Shown: positions 1 through 6,995 of the stretch, one piece after another
Position numbering within the stretch: position 1 is the first letter of the stretch
How the letters are laid out: each line of letters starts with the position of its first letter
Assembly (NCBI GenBank): GCA_000525675.1
Contig: CP002190.1
Span: 682,001-746,000 of the forward strand
DNA: 64,000 nt
Source: Bdellovibrio bacteriovorus W
Lineage (GTDB): Bacteria; Bdellovibrionota; Bdellovibrionia; Bdellovibrionales; Bdellovibrionaceae
Direction of reading: 5' to 3'
The notes under the pieces: model-generated
What the model was told of the DNA's origin: nothing
Databases searched by the model: none
Seen by the model: the letters and a program-made list of their open reading frames with translations, nothing else
Position numbers and translations under genes: made by a program

Positions 1-264
1 GAACTCTCCGCCGCGCATCTGAACCCTTTTGACCAAACGAAGCTTTCTGGCTTGTGAAAAATGGGGGCTTGCCCTGCCGAAGCTTTAGCGAAGGCAGGTG
101 CTTTGTTTTTGGGCAGAACGTATAAAACTTCCTTAAAACTCTGTATTTTGGCTCTCTGTCTTTGAGGGGGGCTCTGAGAAGGCTTTGGTGAGCCTATTTG
201 GCGTGACAAAGTCGTGTCTTTCCGATTAGATAGGACCGATTTTGCACGAAAATTGGAGATTTCA
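1..264. other. Non-coding leader with repeat remnants
   Basis: No gene is seen before the E1 alpha start at 265. Positions 6-33 match the right end of the 121-bp elements found at 3351-3609, and 50-66 resemble their left end in degenerate form, so this is probably a decayed junction between two such elements. A stem CCTGCC/GGCAGG spans 73-98 and is followed by a T-rich stretch; it could end transcription coming from outside the window. No convincing promoter for the next operon could be assigned. Confidence 0.5.
73..98 (+). terminator. Hairpin, possible terminator
   Basis: Six-base stem CCTGCC/GGCAGG with the loop region GAAGCTTTAGCGAA, then TGCTTTGTTTTT. The T run is interrupted, so termination is only possible. 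The same stem sequence recurs inside the first 121-bp element (3365-3390), which argues that it belongs to the repeat family rather than to one gene. Confidence 0.35.
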
Positions 265-1446
265 ATGTCGAAGAAAACCAAAGTGGCTGCGAAGAGTAAA
301 TCTTCGGCCAAAAAAGTGGTCAAAGCGGCGCCGAAAGCGGTGAAGGCATCTGCTAAAAAAGCAGTCGCAAAAAAAACGACTTCAGCAGCGAAGACTAAAA
401 AAGCAACCCCGACAACATCAAAGCCTGTGGCGAAAAAATCTGTGAAGGATAACTTTGGAGGTCTTTCAAAAGATCTACTTTTGCAGATGCATGAGATGAT
501 GGTGAAGTCTCGCGTTCTTGAAGAGCGTCTTATCAAAATTTATAAAGCAGGCGAGGCTTACTTCTGGATCGGTGGACCTGGGGAAGAAGCATTCGGAGTT
601 CCACTCGGAATGTTGGCTCGTAAAGGCCGTGGCCCTGAGTATGACTGGCTTCATCTACACTACCGTTGCACACCAACTCTTGTAGCAATGGGAATGGATA
701 TGTTGGATTCGATACGTCTGATCGTGAATCGTTCAACAGACCCTTCGACGGGTGGTCGCAACTTTGCCAATCACTATTGCTTCCCTGATATGAACGTGGC
801 TCCTGTGACTTCTCCTATCGAAGTTCAGTATCCAATCGCTTGTGGGACAGCTCATGCGCAAAAACGCGTAGGTAAGAAAGCTTTATCTATCGTTACTGGT
901 GGTGATGCTGGAACGGCAGAGGGTGATTTTGCTTCAGCTTTGATCCTGGCTTCTCGCAAAGGACAGGAGTTGCCAATGTTGATCACAGTGCAAAATAATA
1001 AGTTCGGTATTTCAACTCCGTTCGAAGGTCAGCACGGTGAAACTAACATCGCTGATCGTGCCAAGGCGTTCAATATTCGCTCTCGAATCATCAATGGCAA
1101 TGACCCTGTAGAGTCGTATTTAGCAATTCAAGAAGAGATGGAGTACATCCGTAAAACAGGCAAGCCTGCATTTATTGAAGCTCATTTAAGCCGACTTTAC
1201 GGTCACTCTTCTGCGGACGGTGCGAATAAGAAAACGGGGATGTTAGATCCTGTGACTGAGTTTGAAGCGCGCCTATTAAAAGCTGGCGTATTATCTCAAG
1301 AAGATGCTTCAGCCGTTTGGGAAAAATATGAAGCAGAAGGTGTTGCTGCTCAAGAGAAAGCTCGTCAAGAGCCAGTCCCGACAGCGGAATCTATTTGGGA
1401 TCATGTGTATGTTGACAATGAAAATGCAGATTGGAGAAAGTTCTAA
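265..1446 (+). CDS. 2-oxoacid dehydrogenase E1 component, alpha subunit, with Lys/Ala-rich tail
   Basis: Thiamine-diphosphate E1 alpha, which with the next gene should decarboxylate a 2-oxoacid and pass the acyl group to the lipoyl E2. The ThDP motif is seen as GDAGTAEGDF starting near residue 213 and ends in NN at 244-245; family consensus is GDG, here GDA. The first 62 or so residues are a low-complexity tail rich in Lys, Ala, Ser and Thr, like a histone H1 tail, and are not part of the normal E1 fold. ATG at 265 is preferred over an upstream GTG at 214 because GGAG lies at 255-258. The stop overlaps the next start (TAATG). No E2 or E3 gene is visible in the window. Substrate is inferred as branched-chain 2-oxoacids from the beta subunit; pyruvate remains possible. 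Confidence 0.88.
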   Translation: MSKKTKVAAKSKSSAKKVVKAAPKAVKASAKKAVAKKTTSAAKTKKATPTTSKPVAKKSVKDNFGGLSKDLLLQMHEMMVKSRVLEERLIKIYKAGEAYFWIGGPGEEAFGVPLGMLARKGRGPEYDWLHLHYRCTPTLVAMGMDMLDSIRLIVNRSTDPSTGGRNFANHYCFPDMNVAPVTSPIEVQYPIACGTAHAQKRVGKKALSIVTGGDAGTAEGDFASALILASRKGQELPMLITVQNNKFGISTPFEGQHGETNIADRAKAFNIRSRIINGNDPVESYLAIQEEMEYIRKTGKPAFIEAHLSRLYGHSSADGANKKTGMLDPVTEFEARLLKAGVLSQEDASAVWEKYEAEGVAAQEKARQEPVPTAESIWDHVYVDNENADWRKF

Positions 1447-2501
1447 TGGCAAGCATCGCTCAAGCTATCAGAATGGCCCTTCACTACGGTGAAGAAAACC
1501 TTGGTGTAAAAGATATTTTTGGTCAAGACGTTGGTGCTCCTCTTGGAGGCGTATTCACAGCGACTCAAGGTTTGAAAACTGCATGGAACTCTCCACTCGA
1601 TGAACGCGGTATTATCAATATGGCAATGGGTATTGCTATGGCTGGTGATAGATGTGTTGCGGAGATTCAATTTGCTGACTATATCTTCAATACGATCGAC
1701 TTATTAAAAATTGCTGGCAACACTTTGTGGTGTACAAATGGCCAAGTGCAAATGCCGATGGTAGTGATGACTCCAGTAGGTGCTGGAATCTTCGGGTCTG
1801 TCTATCACTCGCACTCTTTCGATGCATGGGCTTCAAGACTTCCAGGCTGGAAGATCGTAATGCCGTCAAACTCTTTGGACGCCTACGGTTTAATGTTGGC
1901 GGCGATCAAAGATCCAAATCCAGTATTGTATTTGAAATCTAAAGCGTTGATGAGACATCGCAGTGACGAGCTTATTCCGGGCGAACCAGCAGATGATCGT
2001 GAGTTAAAAGCGATGATCGATAAGCCTGTACAAAATCCAGAAGGCTGGGTTCCTCGTTGGCCAGATCTTGAAGAATATATCGTTCCAATTGGCAAAGGTA
2101 AGATCACACGTGAAGGTGAGCAGCTAACAATTGTTACTTACAGCCGCATGGTTCATCTGTGCAATGAAGTCGCTGATAAGCTTGCTCAAGAGGGAATGTC
2201 GATTGAAGTGATCGATCTGCGTTCGATTTATCCTTATGACTGGCAAATGATTAAAGAGTCTGTTTCTAAAACAGGCCGCGTTCTATTCGTCAATGAAGAT
2301 ACTGAAGTGACTAACTTCGGAGAGCATTTGGCTTACAGAACGACTCAAGAGCTGTTCTATGAATTAATGGCACGTCCTCGTGTTCTTGCTGGCAAGAATG
2401 TTCCAGGAATTGGCTTACATCCAAATCTAGAGCGCAACTCTGTTCCGCAGCTTACTGATATTGAAGAAGCGGTTCGTGAAGTAATGGCAGAAGTTCCATA
2501 G
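1446..2501 (+). CDS. 2-oxoacid dehydrogenase E1 component, beta subunit
   Basis: 351 residues, the usual length of E1 beta (transketolase pyrimidine-binding plus C-terminal domain). The stretch GGVFTATQGL, later AEIQFADYIF, is characteristic of branched-chain-type E1 beta chains; the C-terminal domain has IEVIDLRSIYPYD, as in the family. It forms an alpha2beta2 E1 with the preceding product. Start ATG 1446 overlaps the alpha stop, with GGAG at 1433-1436 inside the alpha gene; a TTG at 1431 would only add five residues. Translational coupling to the alpha gene is likely. Confidence 0.9.
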   Translation: MASIAQAIRMALHYGEENLGVKDIFGQDVGAPLGGVFTATQGLKTAWNSPLDERGIINMAMGIAMAGDRCVAEIQFADYIFNTIDLLKIAGNTLWCTNGQVQMPMVVMTPVGAGIFGSVYHSHSFDAWASRLPGWKIVMPSNSLDAYGLMLAAIKDPNPVLYLKSKALMRHRSDELIPGEPADDRELKAMIDKPVQNPEGWVPRWPDLEEYIVPIGKGKITREGEQLTIVTYSRMVHLCNEVADKLAQEGMSIEVIDLRSIYPYDWQMIKESVSKTGRVLFVNEDTEVTNFGEHLAYRTTQELFYELMARPRVLAGKNVPGIGLHPNLERNSVPQLTDIEEAVREVMAEVP

Positions 2502-2515
2502 GACGGGAAGAAATA

Positions 2516-3340
2516 ATGACTAAAGCAAAAGCGACTAAGAAGAAAAAAGCAAAAAACGAAGTGTTTGTATTTGATAAATATGAACTCTATCGCAAAGCGG
2601 TTCAATCGGCAGAAAATGATGTCGTTTTTATCAGAGATACTTTTAGAAAATTAAAAGGACGTGATCCTTTTGTTTTCAGAGAAGACTTCTGCGGCACTTT
2701 TGCTCTTTCTACAGAGTGGGTTAAGCTGAATGAAGAACATGAATCTATCGGGGTTGATCTTGATCCAGAACCGATGGAGTACGGGAAGCTTCACTACCTG
2801 ACAACTTTAGATGCTCCTCAACAAGATCGTATGACTTTGATCAACGGTAATGTTCTTGATCCAAAACTTCCGAAAGCAGACATCGTCTGTGCTATGAACT
2901 TTTCTTATTTCTGTTTTAAGACTCGCGAGATGATGAAGCAATACTTTGCCAATGTTTATAGAACTCTTGAAAAAGACGGTATGTTCATGGTCGATCTATT
3001 CGGTGGCAGTCAATGTTACGATGCTATCGAAGATGAAATTGTTCACGATGGATTTACGTATTACTGGGATCAGACGGGTTTTGATCCAATTGCAAATGAA
3101 GCTGTTTTTCATATCCACTTTAAAATCAAAGGTAAAAAAGTTGAAAACGTATTTACCTACGATTGGCGCATGTGGAGCATTCCTGAAATCCGCGATATCA
3201 TGAATGAAGTCGGATTTAAAAAGACTCACGTCTATTGGGAAGGCACAGCTGCTGATGGATCTGGCAATGGCGAGTTTACTCCTGCGAAAGTGGGGGAGGC
3301 GTGTCAGAGTTGGATAGCCTACGTCATCGCCGAAAAATAA
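2516..3340 (+). CDS. Class I SAM-dependent methyltransferase with Lys-rich N-terminus
   Basis: 274 residues. A Rossmann SAM-binding region is visible: EDFCGTFALSTEW, then ESIGVDLDPEP (acidic end of strand 2), NGNVLD, and ADIVCAMNFSY (post-II). Substrate unknown. It sits 14 bases after the E1 beta stop on the same strand, so it is likely co-transcribed with the dehydrogenase, an association I cannot explain from known pathways. The first 14 residues are Lys/Ala-rich, echoing the tail on E1 alpha two genes upstream. ATG 2516 has GGGAAG just before it. No clear terminator follows; repeats begin at 3351. Confidence 0.75.
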   Translation: MTKAKATKKKKAKNEVFVFDKYELYRKAVQSAENDVVFIRDTFRKLKGRDPFVFREDFCGTFALSTEWVKLNEEHESIGVDLDPEPMEYGKLHYLTTLDAPQQDRMTLINGNVLDPKLPKADIVCAMNFSYFCFKTREMMKQYFANVYRTLEKDGMFMVDLFGGSQCYDAIEDEIVHDGFTYYWDQTGFDPIANEAVFHIHFKIKGKKVENVFTYDWRMWSIPEIRDIMNEVGFKKTHVYWEGTAADGSGNGEFTPAKVGEACQSWIAYVIAEK

Positions 3341-3350
3341 AGCTTCGGGC

Positions 3351-3471
3351 GGTTCGTGAAAAGGGCCTGCCTGCTTTGTTGTCGGCAGGCTTTCTCGCTC
3401 CGACGTGCTTAGAGCACGCCTGCGCTGCGAGAGCCCACCTCCGCCGCGCACTCAGACCCTTTTGACGAACC
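3351..3471. repeat. 121-bp structured repeat element, copy 1
   Basis: Element bounded by imperfect inverted ends GGTTCGTGAAAAGGG and CCCTTTTGACGAACC (14 of 15 pair). It contains stem CCTGCC/GGCAGG (3365-3390) and stem CGTGCT-tag-AGCACG near the middle. Copy 2 has exactly the same length. It resembles a non-autonomous MITE-like or BIME-like element. Reading frames on the minus strand across it are low-complexity Arg-rich and are judged spurious. Confidence 0.75.
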
Positions 3472-3488
3472 TTTGGTTCTGGGGTGGC

Positions 3489-3609
3489 GGTTCGTGAAAA
3501 GGGTCCATCTGCTTTGTTGTCGGGCTCCGTCCTCTCTCCGGCGTACTTGGAGTACGCCTGCGTTGCGGGCGGCACCCTCCGCCGCGCATCTGAACCCTTT
3601 TGACGAACC
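3489..3609. repeat. 121-bp structured repeat element, copy 2
   Basis: Same inverted ends and length as copy 1, with a 17-bp spacer between them. The central stem reads GGCGTACT-tgg-AGTACGCC, where the G-C pair of copy 1 has become A-T on both arms, a compensatory change that supports selection on the folded form. The first hairpin of copy 1 is lost here. The end is followed by a T run. Confidence 0.75.
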
Positions 3610-3653
3610 TTTTTTTTGGAGTAGGGTGGTGTGTGTTTACAGAATTGAATAAT

Positions 3654-3668
3654 AATAAAAGGGTACCT
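3654..3668. repeat. Left arm of palindrome interrupted by the IS
   Basis: AATAAAAGGGTACCT, the perfect reverse complement of 5047-5061. If the insertion sequence and one GATC copy are removed, the two arms face each other across a 12-base loop, so the original site was a strong hairpin, perhaps a bidirectional terminator or a REP-like palindrome. Confidence 0.7.
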
Positions 3669-3751
3669 TTGATCTGTACCCCAAAATCCGGACACAAAAA
3701 TAAAAGACCCTGTCCAGTTTTTGGGGTATTTTCGTATTTGAGAGGCAGATC

Positions 3752-4156
3752 ATGGGTTCATTTACAGCAAAAGATCGCAAAGATCTTGAGAACAATCAAA
3801 ATGTTTTAAAGGTAACAACCTCTAACGTTACCTATACTCCAGAGTTTAAGGTTAAGGCTTTGAAGCTCCGTCAAGATGGGCTAATGCCTTCAGAAATATT
3901 TAAAGATGCCGGAATCAACCTTTCTCTCTTCGGCAAAGACTACCCCAGAAAGTGTATCCAGCGTTGGGCGAAGATGTCTCAAAAAGACGGTGGATTAAAG
4001 AAGGAGCGTCGAGGAGTTAATTCTACTGGGCGCCCCAAGGGGCTTCGGTTTAAATCAGCAGAAGAAGAAATTGCTTATTTGCGCGCGGAGAATGATTTCC
4101 TAAAAAAGCTCCACGCCTTGGAGGCAAGATACGCAAACAAGAAAAGTTCGCGTTAA
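3752..4156 (+). CDS. IS3-family OrfA, DNA-binding transposase subunit
   Basis: 134 residues. A helix-turn-helix region lies near residues 25-70 (start YTPEFKVKALKLR), and a leucine-zipper-like coiled coil near 105-130 (AEEEIAYLRAENDFLKKL), the usual OrfA plan for binding the terminal repeats and dimerising. It ends inside orfB, which is in the -1 frame. The heptamer AAAAAAG at 4102-4108 lies in the right phase for programmed frameshifting into orfB. Confidence 0.85.
   Translation: MGSFTAKDRKDLENNQNVLKVTTSNVTYTPEFKVKALKLRQDGLMPSEIFKDAGINLSLFGKDYPRKCIQRWAKMSQKDGGLKKERRGVNSTGRPKGLRFKSAEEEIAYLRAENDFLKKLHALEARYANKKSSR
4102..4108 (+). promoter_or_regulatory. Programmed -1 frameshift heptamer A AAA AAG
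   Basis: AAAAAAG in the phase ctA AAA AAG relative to orfA, the standard IS3-family slippery site. A small stem CTCCA/TGGAG (4109-4123) follows directly and may stimulate slippage, though it lies closer than usual. Confidence 0.75.
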
Positions 4157-4998
4157 TTCACGAGGCAATAATTCACCAGCCTGATCTGCGTCTCGATCGG
4201 CTATGTAAGCAAGCTAAAGTAAGCACGAGTGGATTTTACGAATGGTCTGCGAAGAAGAAAAGTTCTCAAGAAGCCATTTTCGATGAAGAGTGGGTCTGTA
4301 TCCTTTTTGAAAGTAAAAAAGGTAGGATCGGTGCTCGCAGCATAAAGATGCTTTTACAGAAATATTTTTGGATCAATATGAACTTAAAGAAAGTCCGTCG
4401 TCTTATGAAAAAGCATGGACTTCGAACTGTCATCCGCAGAAAGAATAGATCTAGGCAAGTTTGGGTAGAAGGAGATGAACATAGAGCAAGCCCGAATATT
4501 CTTAATAGGAATTTTAATGTCCAAAAGAAGGATACTGTGTATTCGACAGACATTACTTATCTTGATTATGGACTTGGAAAACGAGCTTATCTATCGGCAG
4601 TAAAGGATTTGGCAACGAAGGAGATCGTGCATTACACCGTTTCAGCAAGTGCAACTTTAAATATCGCACTTAGGGGCCTCGAAGATCTTTTTAGTCAAAA
4701 GCCCAAACATATCATTATGCACTCAGATCAAGGCAGCCACTATACTTCAAAGATCTATCGAGATTTATTAAGCAAGTGGGAAATAACTCAATCAATGTCA
4801 CGTAAGGGAAATTGTTTGGACAATGCTCCGATAGAAAGTTTTTTCGGACATTTAAAAGATGAGGCAGAGCTTCGAGATTGCAATACATATGAAGAGTTGG
4901 TAGCAGAGATAGATCGTTATATTAAATACTATAATAACGAACGACCCCAATGGGACTTAAAAGGAAAAACCCCGGCAGAGTGCCGAGGTTTTACTTAA
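4102..4998 (+). CDS. IS3-family OrfB, DDE transposase (made by -1 frameshift from OrfA)
   Basis: This frame is open from 4096 and has no convincing start of its own near its beginning; the first ATG (4348) would cut off the conserved N-terminal part that includes STSGFYEW. I therefore read it as the second half of an OrfAB fusion formed by a -1 shift at 4102-4108. The rve integrase core shows TDITY (first Asp), HSDQGSHY (second Asp) and IESFFGHLKDE (Glu), with 35 residues between the second Asp and the Glu as in IS3. A CGGCA/TGCCG stem followed by TTTTA overlaps its last codons. Confidence 0.85.
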   Translation, partial: KKAPRLGGKIRKQEKFALIHEAIIHQPDLRLDRLCKQAKVSTSGFYEWSAKKKSSQEAIFDEEWVCILFESKKGRIGARSIKMLLQKYFWINMNLKKVRRLMKKHGLRTVIRRKNRSRQVWVEGDEHRASPNILNRNFNVQKKDTVYSTDITYLDYGLGKRAYLSAVKDLATKEIVHYTVSASATLNIALRGLEDLFSQKPKHIIMHSDQGSHYTSKIYRDLLSKWEITQSMSRKGNCLDNAPIESFFGHLKDEAELRDCNTYEELVAEIDRYIKYYNNERPQWDLKGKTPAECRGFT

Positions 4999-5046
4999 GA
5001 GGCCCTTTTATTTATCTGTCCACTTTTTGGGGTACAGATCACTTTT

Positions 5047-5061
5047 AGGTACCCTTTTATT
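5047..5061. repeat. Right arm of palindrome interrupted by the IS
   Basis: AGGTACCCTTTTATT, perfect partner of 3654-3668. It lies just past the 3' end of the minus-strand gene 5090-6109, so the intact hairpin would have been well placed to end that gene's transcript. Confidence 0.7.
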
Positions 5062-5089
5062 TGTATGTGAAAATGTTGCTTCGTTTTTC

Positions 5090-6109
5090 TTAGCGGATGC
5101 CGGAGCCGGATTGGCCTTTGTGGCCGGGGCTTGAGGATGGATGGCCTTTAGGTGCCGGTGGTGCTGGCAGTGGTGAGGATCTTACTGAGGAAAGATCGCC
5201 GCCGCAGAAGTCTGCTGAGATTTCACATGAGTTAGCCATTTCTCTGCAGAAGTTTGTGTTTTCACTTGAAGAGCGCATGAAAGAGTTTAGAAGCGGATCA
5301 CCCTTACCATCGTGGATTCTTTCAATTTCACGTAAGCATTCGGTCAAACCATTATCTTTATTTCCTGAATTGATAATGCCGCTTTTTTTCTGCTCACCGT
5401 TCACGTCATATCCAGAGCCCAGAGCTTCTTTCAGTCTTCTTACAAAGGCAGGGCGTCTTTCGTTTTTTGAAAGCCCTTGATTGTAAGTTGGGTACTTCGC
5501 TGCAAATCGCTCGTCAGAGGCGTCACGGGGGTTGTTAGAGCGAAATGGATCGGGACTGTTAAGCACGAGGTAATTCATATTCTCTGCCGCGTTCCAGCCA
5601 AAGATAGAACCATCAAAGCCGTAGTACTTCCCAAGGCTCTTTAGCTCTGAAGAACCTAGATCCGTGTTTCGCGTAAGACCTTTAAATACATAAGCTGACC
5701 AGTCACCGGGGGCGATGTCGGAGTTTTGTTCTGTTGCACGCTTGTCCCAGTCTTTGCTGATGTACTTTTGGCAGAAGCCATAGTCTTTAAGCATTGAGAT
5801 AACGACTTTGTGATAATTGGCTCTTGCATCCGAGTTTGCGGCGATATTGTTTTTACCAGAACCATCTAGGTTCATGTTCTGAACACTGAGAGTTCCTAAA
5901 AGTGCTAACCACTTTTCAGAGGGGACGACTTCGCGGCCACCGGCTTTTTTAGCGAAATAGTTTTGCGCTCCACAAGAGACACACTCTAGTTGCATGTTTT
6001 TTAAACCAAGCCCACTGCTGCGGCAGTTCCACTCGTCATAGGCCGCTAAAGAATAAGACGAAGCAAACAGAGCTGAGCCAAGTACAAATGTTGAAAGTAT
6101 TTTCGTCAT
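5090..6109 (-). CDS. Secreted protein of unknown function
   Basis: 339 residues with a clear signal peptide (cut near SLAA-YDEW). The mature part has scattered cysteines, including LECVSCGAQ near the start and two in CREMANSC followed by DFCGGD near 295-310, suggesting disulfides in the periplasm or outside. The last 30 residues are rich in Pro, Ser, Gly and Lys. I do not recognise a family. AAGGA sits 8-12 bases before the ATG at 6109. It is on its own; pyrE upstream on the same strand ends 45 bases away. Confidence 0.7.
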   Translation of the reverse strand: MTKILSTFVLGSALFASSYSLAAYDEWNCRSSGLGLKNMQLECVSCGAQNYFAKKAGGREVVPSEKWLALLGTLSVQNMNLDGSGKNNIAANSDARANYHKVVISMLKDYGFCQKYISKDWDKRATEQNSDIAPGDWSAYVFKGLTRNTDLGSSELKSLGKYYGFDGSIFGWNAAENMNYLVLNSPDPFRSNNPRDASDERFAAKYPTYNQGLSKNERRPAFVRRLKEALGSGYDVNGEQKKSGIINSGNKDNGLTECLREIERIHDGKGDPLLNSFMRSSSENTNFCREMANSCEISADFCGGDLSSVRSSPLPAPPAPKGHPSSSPGHKGQSGSGIR

Positions 6110-6154
6110 AGGCAGTCTCCTTCAGGAATCAGGTCCTTCAAGGCTGCCTATCGG

Positions 6155-6670
6155 CTAAAAGTCTGATTTTCTGAATAAAGGACGAAGGTCTAGGTTGATC
6201 TCGGTCAGTTTCGGTTCTGGGAATTCAGGCCCGCGGTGGATCACGCAAAGAACAGTATCAATTTGAGCCCCTAATGAGCGCAAGTCCCCCGTGGAGATCA
6301 CAACTTGGCCACCCGTCGTGACGACATCTTCAATCACGCAGACTTTTTTGTCTTTGATGTCATAGCCTTCAGCAAACTGGCAGGTGCCATAACTCTTAGC
6401 TTCTTTGCGAACAAAGACACAAGGAATTCCTGTTTCTAAGGAAAGCGCAGTCGCAATAGGAATTCCACCCATTTCTAGGCCGGCAAGAACTTCTGTACCC
6501 GCGGGAATGAGTGGCGCCATTTGTTTTGCGATCTCTCGTAAAATTTCCGGGCGAGCTTCGAAGCGATACTTATCGAAATATTCATTGCTAACTTGTCCAG
6601 AGCGGAGTTTGAACTCTCCAGTGAGATGAGCAACATCGTAAATCTTTTTTGCAAGCTCTGCTTTTGTCAT
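6155..6670 (-). CDS. pyrE: Orotate phosphoribosyltransferase
   Basis: Converts orotate and PRPP to OMP in pyrimidine synthesis. 171 residues with the PRPP-binding signature VCVIEDVVTTGGQV and the upstream loop FVRKEAKSYG. The ATG at 6670 is chosen over one at 6700 because it overlaps the cutA stop as ATGA and has AGGAG in front. It is the third gene of a minus-strand run, CNNM protein, cutA, pyrE. Confidence 0.92.
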   Translation of the reverse strand: MTKAELAKKIYDVAHLTGEFKLRSGQVSNEYFDKYRFEARPEILREIAKQMAPLIPAGTEVLAGLEMGGIPIATALSLETGIPCVFVRKEAKSYGTCQFAEGYDIKDKKVCVIEDVVTTGGQVVISTGDLRSLGAQIDTVLCVIHRGPEFPEPKLTEINLDLRPLFRKSDF

Positions 6671-6993
6671 GATTTCTCCTGAAGGGAAAGTTGGATCCAA
6701 TTGAGGTAAGCATCGTTTACATCACCAATTTGAATTTCCATGATACAGGGAACCTCGTAAGGGTGAAGGTCTTTGATTCGTTGAAATAGTAAATCGCGAG
6801 AAATATTTTCTGAGAACTGAGTTTTGATAAGTAGAACAGCTTCGGTGCTGGATTCAATTTGTTCCTTCCACCAATACAGAGATTGCATTTGTGGAAGGAT
6901 ATTTGCGCAAGCTATGAGTTTTTCTGAAAGCAATTGGCGAGCAATTTTCTGAGCATGTTCTGAATCAGGGCAAGTGATGTAGAACAAATTCAT
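6667..6993 (-). CDS. cutA: CutA1-type divalent cation tolerance protein
   Basis: 108 residues, normal CutA1 size. Seen are ITCPDSEHAQKIARQLL at the N-terminus, LIACANILP, YWWKEQIE and KDLHPYEVP, all family hallmarks. CutA1 forms trimers and is linked to metal tolerance, though its molecular role is unsettled. ATG 6993 has AAGGAAGAG before it; an ATG 39 bases upstream would lie inside the preceding gene and extend the protein beyond the family start. Coupled to pyrE by ATGA. Confidence 0.9.
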   Translation of the reverse strand: MNLFYITCPDSEHAQKIARQLLSEKLIACANILPQMQSLYWWKEQIESSTEAVLLIKTQFSENISRDLLFQRIKDLHPYEVPCIMEIQIGDVNDAYLNWIQLSLQEKS

Positions 6994-6995
6994 AA

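Larger units (their letters stand above)
3671..5040 (+). mobile_element. IS3-family insertion sequence with GATC target duplication
   Basis: The element proper is 3675-5036 (1362 bp). Ends are TGTACCCCAAAA and its reverse complement, with weaker pairing continuing to about 36 bp. GATC flanks both sides (3671-3674 and 5037-5040), the 4-bp target duplication expected of some IS3 members; because GATC is palindromic, the duplication is less diagnostic than usual. It carries orfA and orfB with an A6G slippery site between them and an intact D-D-35-E triad, so it looks complete. No second copy is in the window. Confidence 0.85.

Noticed and set aside
2996-3697. Several minus-strand Arg/Pro-rich frames over the repeat elements
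   Set aside because: They are translations of the 121-bp elements and have low-complexity composition and no start signals, so they are treated as non-coding.
4348-4998. OrfB starting at the ATG 4348
   Set aside because: It would remove conserved N-terminal residues; the open frame from 4096 and the A6G site favour a frameshift product.
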